This document shows, one piece after another, positions 36,058-45,615 of a stretch of DNA of 64,000 nucleotides. The translations under genes were made by a program, and so were the position numbers. The DNA comes from Desulfoscipio gibsoniae DSM 7213 (GTDB lineage Bacteria > Bacillota > Desulfotomaculia > Desulfotomaculales > Desulfallaceae), in contig NC_021184.1 of assembly GCF_000233715.2 (NCBI RefSeq), positions 2,752,001 to 2,816,000 on the forward strand, in the 5' to 3' direction. The first letter of the stretch is position 1. The number at the start of each line of letters is the position of its first letter. The notes beneath the pieces were generated by a model. That model saw only the letters and a program-made list of their open reading frames with translations. It had not been told where the DNA came from and made no database searches.

Positions 36058-36411
36058 TTACCCCCTGTCCATCTCCAGCAATTCCTGCAATATCCCCCTG
36101 GCCCGGGCCAGCTGTTGGGACGAAGGTTCCCGAGGATCTTCCAGCAACCGGGCAACCTCGGCCAGTTTATTGCGCTGCATTAAAAATTTATCGATCAATC
36201 CCAGTTTATTTTCGTAATTAGCCAGTATATTTTCCGCTCTTTTAAGTGTATCATGCACCGCCTGTCGGCTAACCCCGTAGTTTTCAGCAATTTCCCCCAG
36301 GGAATAATCATTTTCGTAATACAACTCTATGAACTTTTGCTGTCTTTCAGTCAACAGTGGTCCGTAAAAATCGTATAGCAAAGTCATCATGATAACCTTA
36401 TCCATAAGCAC
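36058..36411 (-). CDS. ylxM: YlxM-family DNA-binding/SRP-associated protein, 117 aa
   Basis: A helix-turn-helix protein encoded with ffh in Firmicutes and thought to modulate SRP GTPase activity. DFYGPLLTERQQKFIELYYE and NDYSLGEIAENYGVSRQAVH form the sigma-70 region 4-like helix-turn-helix. The C-terminal half is charged and helical (LARARGILQELLEMDRG). The GTG at 36411 has AAAGG 6 nt upstream; an ATG two codons later (36405) is the alternative. It is the first gene of the ylxM-ffh-rpsP-khpA-rimM-trmD series. Confidence 0.9.
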   Translation of the reverse strand: MLMDKVIMMTLLYDFYGPLLTERQQKFIELYYENDYSLGEIAENYGVSRQAVHDTLKRAENILANYENKLGLIDKFLMQRNKLAEVARLLEDPREPSSQQLARARGILQELLEMDRG

Positions 36412-36547
36412 AAATAACCTTTCTATATAAAGTAAAATTACTTTACAGCTAAATTTTACTTAATTTAAGTAGCGTTGTCAAGCAACTCCTTTTAGCCCCA
36501 CTTTTATTTACAGCACTAACACAATATCAAAGCAATTCCTATCAAAC

Positions 36548-36646
36548 TTAAGCCAAACCTGGTCGAGTGGCACCTAAAATTATAAGTAATTTCTTTATAA
36601 AGCCAAGCAAAAGGCCTGCAAGAATGCCAATTCCAAAGCCACTCAA
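36548..36646 (-). CDS. Possible small membrane protein, 32 aa
   Basis: A short frame starting at a TTG with GGGAG about 7 nt upstream. It encodes a glycine-rich hydrophobic helix (SGFGIGILAGLLLGFIKK, then LLIILGATRPGLA). The pattern of one membrane helix with two lysines and a basic tail fits small membrane peptides. It lies upstream of ylxM on the same strand and back-to-back with the aminotransferase promoter, whose -35 box starts 2 bp away. It is not recognised and could be chance. Confidence 0.3.
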   Translation of the reverse strand: MSGFGIGILAGLLLGFIKKLLIILGATRPGLA

Positions 36647-36647
36647 A

Positions 36648-36676
36648 TTGACACTCCCTAATTAACATGATACATT
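36648..36676 (+). promoter_or_regulatory. Sigma-A-type promoter of the aminotransferase gene
   Basis: A perfect TTGACA (36648-36653), a 17-bp spacer and TACATT (36671-36676). The predicted transcription start falls near 36683, inside an inverted repeat. Confidence 0.65.
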
Positions 36677-36680
36677 ATTA

Positions 36681-36702
36681 TTGTGCACAAAATTTTGCAC
36701 AA
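36681..36702 (+). promoter_or_regulatory. Candidate operator at the aminotransferase transcription start
   Basis: The inverted repeat TTGTGCA-N8-TGCACAA (36681-36687 and 36696-36702) covers the predicted +1 and lies just before the ribosome site. The position is suited to repression. The cognate regulator is unknown. Confidence 0.5.
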
Positions 36703-36719
36703 ACCAGGGAGGTATTATC

Positions 36720-38135
36720 TTGGGGATTAATGAACATGCATCCATAGTGTCGCCCGAATTGATTATTTCCGTAACTAAAGCCCAATCCCTGCAAAGGGAA
36801 GAGGTCAGAACATTACATAAGCATTACGGCAATGCCAGTCTGGTTAATTTGATGGGTATGCTGAACTTTGACCGGCAGTTCGTCCGGGCTCAAGGAACCC
36901 GGCTATGGGACAGCGACGGCAATGATTACCTCGATTTTCTGGGCGGTTATGGCTCACTTAACCTGGGGCACAATCACCCGCAGATTATCGCAGCTTTGGA
37001 GCAGGTCAAAGAAATGCCTAATTTACTGCAAGCCAGCGTGCCTACGATAGCAGCGGCGCTGCTGCATAACTTAGCTGTAATCACCCCGGGCAAGTTAAAA
37101 AAATCATTTTTAGGCAACAGCGGTGCCGAGGCGATAGAAGGAGCGTTAAAATTGGCTCGGGCCGCCACAGGGAAAAAAGGGTTTATTTTTTGCCAAAACT
37201 CTTTTCACGGCAAATCCTTCGGTGCCCTGTCCGTGACGGGACGGGATAAATACCGCAAACCTTTCGAGCCACTATTGAGTGAATGCATTGAAGTGCCGTT
37301 CGGTGACATTAACGCGCTTCGCCGTACATTAAAGGAACACCAGGCCGCGGCTTTCATAGTAGAACCCATCCAGGGCGAAGGCGGCGTAATTACACCACCC
37401 CCGGGCTACCTGCCCGAAGCTGCACAGGCTTGCCGGGAAGCCGGGACTTTATTCATCGCCGATGAAATTCAGACCGGTTTTGGCCGCACCGGGGCCATGT
37501 TTGCCTGCCAGCATGAAAACGTGGAGCCGGATATTATGTGCTTGGCTAAATCACTGGGGGGAGGAATTATGCCTATAGGAGCATTCATTACTACTGAAGA
37601 CATCTGGCATAAAGCTTACGGCAACGTGGAAAAAGCCACTTTGCATACCTCAACCTTCGGAGGCAATACCTGGGCTGCTACCGCCGGTGTAGCGACTATA
37701 GAGGTACTGGTTAAAGAAAACCTTTCGGAAGCAGCCGGGGAAAACGGCCGCTATTTCATGACAGGACTGAAAAATTTACAAAAAAGATACCCCCTACTAC
37801 AAGAGGTGCGGGGGAGAGGACTTTTGATCGGCATTGAGCTGGCTCAACCAGGCAATCTGGCTAACAAGGCCACAATGGGTGTAGTCTCTAAGCTTTCCAA
37901 TGAATACCTGGGTAGTATGGTGGCCGGTGAGCTTCTTAATAAACACCGTATCGTGACTGCGTATACATTAAATAACCCCAATGTAATCAGGCTGGAACCA
38001 CCCTTAATTGTCAACAAAGAAGAAATTGATTATGTACTAAACGCCCTGGAAGACGTACTTAAACGAAACAAAGGCTTTTTCAGTTTCGCGGCCACCAGCG
38101 CCAAAACAGTACTGAAAACCATAAGGAAAAAGTAG
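36720..38135 (+). CDS. Class III PLP-dependent aminotransferase (putrescine/acetylornithine type), 471 aa
   Basis: Transfers an amino group from an omega-amino substrate to 2-oxoglutarate or pyruvate. PLP-site features are GNSGAEAIEGALKLARAATG near residue 140, ADEIQTGFGRTGAMFACQHE near residue 246, and the Schiff-base lysine in MCLAKSLGGGIMPIGAF. The length and the region before the core (EVRTLHKHYGNASLVNLMG) resemble putrescine aminotransferases more than 400-aa ArgD proteins. The start is a TTG at 36720 with GGGAGG 8 nt upstream. It is monocistronic, with its own promoter and operator. The true substrate is not decidable here. Confidence 0.85.
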   Translation: MGINEHASIVSPELIISVTKAQSLQREEVRTLHKHYGNASLVNLMGMLNFDRQFVRAQGTRLWDSDGNDYLDFLGGYGSLNLGHNHPQIIAALEQVKEMPNLLQASVPTIAAALLHNLAVITPGKLKKSFLGNSGAEAIEGALKLARAATGKKGFIFCQNSFHGKSFGALSVTGRDKYRKPFEPLLSECIEVPFGDINALRRTLKEHQAAAFIVEPIQGEGGVITPPPGYLPEAAQACREAGTLFIADEIQTGFGRTGAMFACQHENVEPDIMCLAKSLGGGIMPIGAFITTEDIWHKAYGNVEKATLHTSTFGGNTWAATAGVATIEVLVKENLSEAAGENGRYFMTGLKNLQKRYPLLQEVRGRGLLIGIELAQPGNLANKATMGVVSKLSNEYLGSMVAGELLNKHRIVTAYTLNNPNVIRLEPPLIVNKEEIDYVLNALEDVLKRNKGFFSFAATSAKTVLKTIRKK

Positions 38136-38253
38136 CAGGTCTTATTGTTTTAAGTTAATATTATGCTCCTAATCTAAAAGGATTATATTCATTTGCAACG
38201 AATAAGTAATGTTTGGATTTAGAATATATCTTAAAAAGAAAGGGGGAAAGGGT

Positions 38254-38511
38254 ATGCCGATATATGAATATAAATGTGGTTGTGGCAAAGTGTTTGAAGT
38301 ATTACAAATACCCGGCAGGGATAACGACCAAATCAAATGTCCTGAATGTGGAAGTGAAATACTATCCAAGGTAATATCCAAACCTTTTCTGCCTAATGCT
38401 GTAGGCGCACCCGCAGATTTAAGTACGAAAGCCACCACCTGCTGCGGCAACAAGCCGGAAAACACCGGTTGCACGCCGGGAGGGTGCTGTGGGGGCGGAA
38501 CCAAAGAGTAA
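38254..38511 (+). CDS. FmdB-family zinc-ribbon protein, 85 aa
   Basis: A putative regulatory zinc ribbon. MPIYEYKCGCGKVFEVLQ and IKCPECGSEILSKVISKP form the FmdB motif, with the first pair as CGC rather than CxxC. The C-terminal tail is unusually rich in Cys and Gly (TTCCGNKPENTGCTPGGCCG), adding five cysteines beyond the ribbon. The start at 38254 has GGGGGAAAGG upstream; the longer frame to 38209 is rejected. It may bind metals through the tail; no target is known. Confidence 0.88.
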   Translation: MPIYEYKCGCGKVFEVLQIPGRDNDQIKCPECGSEILSKVISKPFLPNAVGAPADLSTKATTCCGNKPENTGCTPGGCCGGGTKE

Positions 38512-38587
38512 CAATTAAACATTATATCACGGTCAAGTAAAGCACAACGCAATACAACCCAATCCTTTTCAGCGGTATACCAACGAC

Positions 38588-38621
38588 AAAAGCTTTGGCC
38601 GGTTTAACGGTCAAAGCTTTT
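38588..38621. terminator. Bidirectional terminator between fmdB-like gene and hepT
   Basis: A 14-bp stem with one G-U pair (38588-38601 with 38608-38621) and a 6-nt loop; A/T-rich arm ends give T-runs on both strands. It lies between convergent genes. Confidence 0.75.
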
Positions 38622-38638
38622 ACCAACAATGGTTCTTT

Positions 38639-39061
38639 TCATTGCTTTGTCAAATATTTTGTTATATACTGGCAAAACAGCTCAAAATCACTCAATTTCG
38701 TCTGCAATATATCATAAAGCTCCGGTACAGTAACCTTGTTATACTCATGCATCAAACGGTTCCGGTAACCAGCCATTCCTGTAATCTCATGACAAAAATC
38801 TGCCGGTAATATATCCTTTTCACTTAACATGGCAATAACGGACCGGTAATCATGAGGTATACCCGCCCCGGATTTAACTGCTATATGACGACCTAAATCA
38901 AATAACGCTTCCAGTGCTTTACGCAACCTGTTTTCAGCAATATCCTGGGCATCCTCATTACCCTGAAAATCTTCCAAAGACATGCCTGTCAATGCCTTTA
39001 ATCGTAAAACCGAAGAACGTATTAATTCCAGTCTTTCAGTTATCAACTGCTGATTAAACAA
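38639..39061 (-). CDS. hepT: HepT-like HEPN toxin (DUF86), 140 aa
   Basis: The toxin part of a MntA/HepT-type pair. The HEPN ribonuclease motif R-x4-H-x-Y is intact as RNRLMHEY near residues 102-109. The sequence is alpha-helical throughout, as expected. The TTG start has GGAGGG 8 nt upstream, within the end of the antitoxin gene, so the genes overlap by 8 nt and are translationally coupled. In studied systems the antitoxin adenylylates the tyrosine of this motif. Confidence 0.88.
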   Translation of the reverse strand: MFNQQLITERLELIRSSVLRLKALTGMSLEDFQGNEDAQDIAENRLRKALEALFDLGRHIAVKSGAGIPHDYRSVIAMLSEKDILPADFCHEITGMAGYRNRLMHEYNKVTVPELYDILQTKLSDFELFCQYITKYLTKQ

Positions 39062-39476
39062 ACAAATTTCCCTCCATTATCTCTTCATAATATTCCCGGC
39101 GGGCAATTTCCAAATGATATTTAAAGTCAAGATACTCCCTGGTAATATTATCTTCAAAATCGGTGCGCCGGTCAGCATCCGCACAGTAAATCACTTTTCC
39201 CGTACTAATGATTTCAAAGCACAGGGGCAACCCCACCGAATGCATAAACAAAAGATCCACTTCCAAAGGAGCAAAGACTTTTAATAATGCCGGGTAAAGT
39301 GCAACATATAAATCTACGTTACTTTGAGGCGGACTGTTAAAAAGCAATGCCAAATCAACATCCCTCGGTTCGAGAACCTTTTCGTCCAATGATGAACCAA
39401 AAAGATAAACAGCCACTATTTGCTTATACTGTCCTATAATATCCGCTAGTTTTTGCATGTCGAATTTTAACCTCAC
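39054..39476 (-). CDS. mntA: MntA-like nucleotidyltransferase antitoxin, 140 aa
   Basis: A minimal nucleotidyltransferase with the GSX10DXD motif intact: GSSLDEKVLEPRDVDLALLF near residue 27. It precedes and overlaps hepT. In characterised systems such proteins AMPylate HepT at the Rx4HxY tyrosine to neutralise it. The start at 39476 (GTG) has AGGTGG 5 nt upstream; a GTG three codons earlier (39485) and an ATG six codons later are alternatives. The pair lies between the FmdB gene and cooS. Confidence 0.87.
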   Translation of the reverse strand: MRLKFDMQKLADIIGQYKQIVAVYLFGSSLDEKVLEPRDVDLALLFNSPPQSNVDLYVALYPALLKVFAPLEVDLLFMHSVGLPLCFEIISTGKVIYCADADRRTDFEDNITREYLDFKYHLEIARREYYEEIMEGNLFV

Positions 39477-39724
39477 GTTATCCACCTGTACTTAAACATT
39501 TTAGTAATAATAATTAATTATATCTGTATTATGATACTTTGCATATACAATTTATTGTAAACATCATAACCTAACACGGCACCATTGAAGATAAGTACTT
39601 GTTTGTTAGTTTTTATGATAACGGACACCACCTGTTACATATAGCTTATTCCCTTTGGCGAAGTATGCATAAAATACCTCTCAATTTAAAAAAATAAATT
39701 AAACTTTGCAAATGGAGGTATCTT

Positions 39725-41638
39725 ATGCCAAGGGAAGCAGTACACCGGGTAGATGGTCGCATCAGCGTCCATGATTCAGTGCAAGAAATGTATGAACGCA
39801 TACACAATGATGGCCTCAGTAACGTATTTGACCGCTATGATCCCCAATCCAAAATTCGCTGCGGGTTTTGCGTGGAAGGTGTAAGCTGCCAGCTTTGCAC
39901 CGGCGGACCGTGCCGCATCTCCGACAAGGCGGGGGCCACGCACGGCACTTGTGGCATAGACCGCAACGCCATGGCCATGCGGGACATGTTACTTCGCAAT
40001 ATGATGGGCACATCCACTTATACGCATCATGCCTACAACGCCTTTCGCACGTTAAAATCCACGGCGGAGGGTAAAACGCCTTACCAAATTACCGACACCA
40101 ACAAGCTTTACTGGATGTGTGACAAGCTGGGTATTGATAAAAGCGGCAGCCTGGAACAAACCGCCATCCGCCTGGCGGACTTTTTAATGTATCAGCTCAG
40201 CAGTGGATACGATGAACCACCGAAAATGGTAGAGGTTTTTGCCCCTGAGCCTCGGAAAAAACTGTGGAGGGAATTGGCTATTTACCCGGCCGGGGTAATG
40301 CATGAGATAAAGGATTCCGCGGCCAGCTGCCTGACCAACGTGGACGGTGATTTCGTTTCCATGGCCAAAAAGGCACTGAGACTGGGGATTGCCACCATTT
40401 ACGGTTCACAAATCGGGCTGGAAATGGTGCAGGATATTTTATTCGGTACGCCATCACCCCACGAGGTACAAGTGGACTTGGGGATTATGGAACCTGATTA
40501 TGTCAATATAGTCTTTAATGGTCATGAACCATGGATTGGTGTGGCCTGTATTTTAGCCGCCAAGGACCCGGCCAATCAGGAAAAGGCCCGTCAGGCCGGG
40601 GCAAAGGGCATCAAGGTAACGGGGTCAATCGAGTGCGGCCAGGAAGTGCTGCAGCGATTTGCCATGGATGAAGTTTTTAACGGACTAACCGGTAACTGGA
40701 TGGCCATTGAGCCGCTGCTAGCCACCGGGACCGTCGACATATTCGCCATGGATGAAAACTGCTCCCCCCCGTACATTGCACCTTACGCTGAAAAGTACCA
40801 GATTACCATGGTATCAGTAAACGATCTGGTACGTATACCGGGAGTGGAAAAGAATTTTGACTATAAACCACCTGAAGCCGCCAATACAGCCCGCCAGCTT
40901 ATTGACTGGGGTATAGAAAACTATAAAAAGCGCAAGGAACGTAATATCACAGCCAAAGTACCCAACAAAGTGCAAAAGGCCATAGCCGGTTTTTCCACCG
41001 AGGCTGTGCTAAACGCTCTGGGCGGCAAATTGGACCCGCTGCTGGACGTAATCAAAGCCGGTAAAATCAAAGGTGTGACAGCACTGGTGAACTGCACCAC
41101 CCCGGCCACCGGCCTTCATGACTATATGACCGTGAACGTAGCCAAGGAGCTAATTAAGCGGGATATACTGGTGATCAGCGGCGGTTGCGGCAACCACGCC
41201 CTGGAAGTGGCCGGTTTATGTAACACTGACGCTGTAGCCATGGCCGGTAGCGGGCTGCAGGAAATTTGTAAAGCACTGGGCATCCCCCCCGTGCTGAGCT
41301 TCGGCACCTGCACGGACACCGGGCGCATGTCCATGCTGGTAACGGAAATCGCCAATGCCCTGGGTGTGGACACCTCCGATTTGCCGGTGGCGGTTACCGC
41401 ACCCCAGTACCTGGAACAAAAGGCCACAATCGATGCAATTTTTGCACTGGCTTTCGGGCTATATACCCACCTGGCTCCCACCCCCCCCGTAACGGGAGGT
41501 CCGGAGCTTGTAAAACTATTGACCGAAGATTTGGAAGGCTTAACCGGCGGCAAAGTAGCCCTGGCTGACACACCGGCAAGCGCCGCGGACGGTATTGAGG
41601 CACATATTATGAAAAAGAGGGCCGGACTGGGTATTTAA
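39725..41638 (+). CDS. cooS: Divergent carbon monoxide dehydrogenase catalytic subunit (CooS-like), 637 aa
   Basis: Full-length homologue of the nickel-iron CO dehydrogenase. The B-cluster cysteines (C55, C58, C63, C76) are present. The D-cluster motif is CxxC (C46, C49) with Ser54 where the CX7C type has its second Cys. C-cluster ligands H267, C346, C457, C488, C529 and the lysine K566 are recognisable by alignment from memory with the C. hydrogenoformans enzyme. However, the position of its C295 is Glu303, with a Cys one residue later (ECGQE instead of CTGNE). Of the histidine relay H93/H96/H99/H102, only the second is kept (Y99, H102, N105, R108). No cooF, cooC or acetyl-CoA synthase genes lie nearby. 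GGAGG lies 6 nt before the ATG. CO oxidation should not be assumed. Confidence 0.88.
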   Translation: MPREAVHRVDGRISVHDSVQEMYERIHNDGLSNVFDRYDPQSKIRCGFCVEGVSCQLCTGGPCRISDKAGATHGTCGIDRNAMAMRDMLLRNMMGTSTYTHHAYNAFRTLKSTAEGKTPYQITDTNKLYWMCDKLGIDKSGSLEQTAIRLADFLMYQLSSGYDEPPKMVEVFAPEPRKKLWRELAIYPAGVMHEIKDSAASCLTNVDGDFVSMAKKALRLGIATIYGSQIGLEMVQDILFGTPSPHEVQVDLGIMEPDYVNIVFNGHEPWIGVACILAAKDPANQEKARQAGAKGIKVTGSIECGQEVLQRFAMDEVFNGLTGNWMAIEPLLATGTVDIFAMDENCSPPYIAPYAEKYQITMVSVNDLVRIPGVEKNFDYKPPEAANTARQLIDWGIENYKKRKERNITAKVPNKVQKAIAGFSTEAVLNALGGKLDPLLDVIKAGKIKGVTALVNCTTPATGLHDYMTVNVAKELIKRDILVISGGCGNHALEVAGLCNTDAVAMAGSGLQEICKALGIPPVLSFGTCTDTGRMSMLVTEIANALGVDTSDLPVAVTAPQYLEQKATIDAIFALAFGLYTHLAPTPPVTGGPELVKLLTEDLEGLTGGKVALADTPASAADGIEAHIMKKRAGLGI

Positions 41639-41677
41639 CCCACGTTTCACCCCCTTACGTTGCTGCCACACCCTACG

Positions 41678-41697
41678 CTGGTGCCAGGTGTTGAAAG
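41678..41697 (+). repeat. Dispersed GGTGCCxGGTGTTG repeat, copy 3
   Basis: CTGGTGCCAGGTGTTGAAAG, with one change from the copies at 29631 and 32605, again followed by TTGAAA-type sequence. Confidence 0.55.
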
Positions 41698-41770
41698 TTG
41701 AAAACAACTAAAGAGGAACTGAAAAAAGTATTCGGGTAGTGGCCCAATAAGTCAACTTAAATCAAAAAAC

Positions 41771-41849
41771 ACATTTGAAAAAATTAATGCCCTTACGGGC
41801 ATCAACCAAGAAAAGCAGGAGATTTAATATCCCCTGCTTTTTCAAATGT
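41771..41849 (+). terminator. Nested hairpin element ending the cooS transcript
   Basis: Outer 12-bp perfect arms (41771-41782 and 41838-41849) enclose two hairpins: 41787-41792 with 41797-41802, and 41811-41819 with 41833-41841. The second hairpin and the outer stem share 41838-41841, so they compete slightly. The second hairpin followed by T-rich sequence can terminate cooS. Confidence 0.6.
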
Positions 41850-41990
41850 TCCCTTAACTAAATGAAGCTATCAAGCAATATGTCTTCAACATTTCTTCTT
41901 CCATCAATTATTGTGAGCACACCATACGGGCGTTACATAAATTGCACCGCGGTTTATTAACGAACTTATCCTTTGAATTACCCATTATCT

Positions 41991-43316
41991 TTATTGTTGC
42001 TTTTTCGCAATATTGCTTCTCTGCACCAATAACTCAGCGCAGCGTTGGGCCTCAGCCATGATCACATCCTCGTCCAGCGTTAATACACGGCGGTTTTCCA
42101 TAACCACCCGGCCGTTAATTATCACCGTGTGCACATCCGCCGATGCTGCTGCGTAAACAATCTGGGCATAAATATCAAATAGCGGGTACAGGTGAGGCTT
42201 ATGCATATCCATTAAAATTATGTCGGCTTTAAGACCGTTCACCAGCCGTCCAATTTGATCCTGCATACCCAGGGCCCGGGCCCCACCTGCGGTGGCCATA
42301 TATAAAGCTTGATACGCGGGTAATGCGCTGGCGTCGCCGGTATGCAGCTTTTGCAGCAAGGCCGTGGCCCGGACTTCCTCCAGCATATCCACATTATTAT
42401 TGCTGGATGCGCCGTCGGTACCCAGACCTACCACCGCTCCCGCTTCCAGCAAGCGGGTAACCGGTGCCACTCCGCTGGCCAACTTCATATTGCTCTGGGG
42501 ATTGTGGGCTATACCTACCCGGTGCCGTGCTAAAGTAGCTATATCATTATCGTTCAGATGCACACAATGAGCTGCCAGCACAGGCAGTTCAAAAAGTCCT
42601 GTCTCCTCCATTAAAGCTATGGGAGTTTGACCATACTTTTCATTAATTTCATTTATTTCATCGTTGGTCTCAGCTAAATGGATGTGTATGGCTACATCCA
42701 GCTCCTTCGCCGCGGCGATCACTTTTTTCAGAAATTCCGGCGGGCATGTATAGGGGGCATGGGGGCCAAACATACAAGCAACCCGCCCGCCGGCACCGCC
42801 GTACCACTGTTTAATAAACTCTATGCTTTCCGCCAGTGCCTTTTCTCCCGCGGAACCAAAACCAACCATACCCCGGCTGAGCACAGCCCGCATGCCCGAC
42901 TCATCCGCGGCCTGGGCCACCCGGCCCATGTCAACATACATATCTGCAAAAGTGGTAGTTCCACCACGGATCATTTCAGCGCAGCAAAGCAGCGTACCCT
43001 TATAGATATCCTCCTGGGTCAGCAGCGCCTCAAGGGGCCAAATCTTTTCATTCAACCACTGCATTAAAGGCAGGTCATCAGCATAGCCACGAAACAGCGT
43101 CATAGCAGCATGGGTATGACAGTTGACAAAGCCGGGCAGAGCCACCATCCGGGGATAATCCAGTACCCGTTCCGGTGAAAAATCACCCGGTGTGGATCCG
43201 CTGGGACCCACGTGATAAATAACATCATCCCGTACCGCAATTTCACCATTGTGGATTATATCGCCCTCGCCATCCATGGTTAAAACGGCCATACATTTGA
43301 TCAGTAAATCCGCCAT
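41991..43316 (-). CDS. mtaD: 5-methylthioadenosine/S-adenosylhomocysteine deaminase, 441 aa
   Basis: An amidohydrolase of the TRZ/ATZ type that deaminates MTA, SAH or 5'-deoxyadenosine to inosine derivatives. Zinc ligands are in PGFVNCHTHAAMTLFRG near residue 55, in HIHLAETNDEINEINEKYG, and in VLAAHCVHLNDNDIATLARH. A final Asp is in GLGTDGASSNNNVDMLEEVR. An AAGGAGG ribosome site lies upstream. It ends an operon of MTA/SAH genes, which supports the substrate. Guanine or other nucleobase deaminase activity is less likely in that context. Confidence 0.9.
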   Translation of the reverse strand: MADLLIKCMAVLTMDGEGDIIHNGEIAVRDDVIYHVGPSGSTPGDFSPERVLDYPRMVALPGFVNCHTHAAMTLFRGYADDLPLMQWLNEKIWPLEALLTQEDIYKGTLLCCAEMIRGGTTTFADMYVDMGRVAQAADESGMRAVLSRGMVGFGSAGEKALAESIEFIKQWYGGAGGRVACMFGPHAPYTCPPEFLKKVIAAAKELDVAIHIHLAETNDEINEINEKYGQTPIALMEETGLFELPVLAAHCVHLNDNDIATLARHRVGIAHNPQSNMKLASGVAPVTRLLEAGAVVGLGTDGASSNNNVDMLEEVRATALLQKLHTGDASALPAYQALYMATAGGARALGMQDQIGRLVNGLKADIILMDMHKPHLYPLFDIYAQIVYAAASADVHTVIINGRVVMENRRVLTLDEDVIMAEAQRCAELLVQRSNIAKKQQ

Positions 43317-43373
43317 TAAAAAACCTCCTTAATGGGGTCAGGCCTAAACTTGCTTAAACTTTCTTAAACTAAC

Positions 43374-44051
43374 TCAAACCTTGCGCTCTATTGTTTCATC
43401 CTGCTGCCCGTAGCTGGTCAAGAAGGACTCCCTCAGTACAGCAACATCTCCGGGTGGTATTACTGCAACATGCCCGATTAATTTTGCAAAAGTGTATACT
43501 TGAGCAGCCTTTTCCACCACCTGACAAACTTGATACGCTTCCTCCACCGTGCGTCCCAGCCCTACCAGGCCATGATTAGCCAGCAGCACGGCATTGCCCT
43601 GCCCCAGAGCAGCCACTGCCGCATCGGCCAGGTCAGCGGTACCCGCACGGGCATACCGGGTCACCGGCACCGCACCACCCACCAATTGCACTTGATCCTC
43701 CAAAATAGGCGGTAGATTTTTACCTGCTACTGCCAGAGCACTGGCATAAATACTGTGGGTGTGCACAATAGCACCTGCATGTGCATAAGCGCTGTATATA
43801 GCTCTATGCAGCATTAACTCTGTGGAGGGTTTTCGCTCCCCCTCGATCACGCGCCCCTTGCCGTCAACAACCACTAAATCAATCTTATCCATCACGTCGT
43901 AAGGTATACCGCTGGGGGTTATCACAAACAGACCTTCGCCGGGCACACGGGCTGATATATTGCCCCAGGTGCCCGTCACTAAACCGGCACTGGCCATGCG
44001 GAAGCCTATTTTTAACACCTGTTCCTTGATCTTTTCTAATGTAACAGACAT
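43374..44051 (-). CDS. Class II aldolase/adducin family protein, 225 aa
   Basis: A zinc-dependent aldolase of the fuculose-phosphate aldolase type. Motifs are GTWGNISARVPGEGLFVITP near residue 27, KPSTELMLHRAIYSA, and IVHTHSIYASALAV with two zinc-binding histidines; the third is in LLANHGLVGLG. In the MTA-recycling neighbourhood its likely substrate is 5-(methylthio)ribulose-1-phosphate (or 5-deoxyribulose-1-phosphate), cleaved to DHAP and an aldehyde, as in the DHAP shunt. This is an inference from context; fuculose-1-phosphate is the alternative. AAAGGGGG precedes the ATG. Confidence 0.88.
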   Translation of the reverse strand: MSVTLEKIKEQVLKIGFRMASAGLVTGTWGNISARVPGEGLFVITPSGIPYDVMDKIDLVVVDGKGRVIEGERKPSTELMLHRAIYSAYAHAGAIVHTHSIYASALAVAGKNLPPILEDQVQLVGGAVPVTRYARAGTADLADAAVAALGQGNAVLLANHGLVGLGRTVEEAYQVCQVVEKAAQVYTFAKLIGHVAVIPPGDVAVLRESFLTSYGQQDETIERKV

Positions 44052-44200
44052 AATTAAACCCCCTTTATGCCCAATATAGTTTTTGCCATGACATTAAACC
44101 GTTGGCCCAAACTCCCTGTTGCTGTTCATTGATAATAATAACAATTGCTTACTTGGATCTACTACATTAGGTACTACTTGTCGTTAGCAATTCCGCTCTG

Positions 44201-45454
<1,254 letters not shown>

Positions 45455-45615
45455 AAGATCAGCTCCTTAGATATTTGTCCGATTTTATCAATATATGAAT
45501 GTAGCTCTAATTCCAGTTGTTTTGAATAAAAACGCTGGTAGGTTAAATATATTAAACTATTTCAAGGATTTAAACTACACATGCCTGTTTTTTAAACATA
45601 TACTGTATACGGGTA

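Larger units (their letters stand above)
41639..41990. other. Intergenic region after cooS
   Basis: 352 bp holding a copy of the dispersed GGTGCC repeat (41678-41697) and a 79-bp structured element (41771-41849). No gene is seen. Confidence 0.6.
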
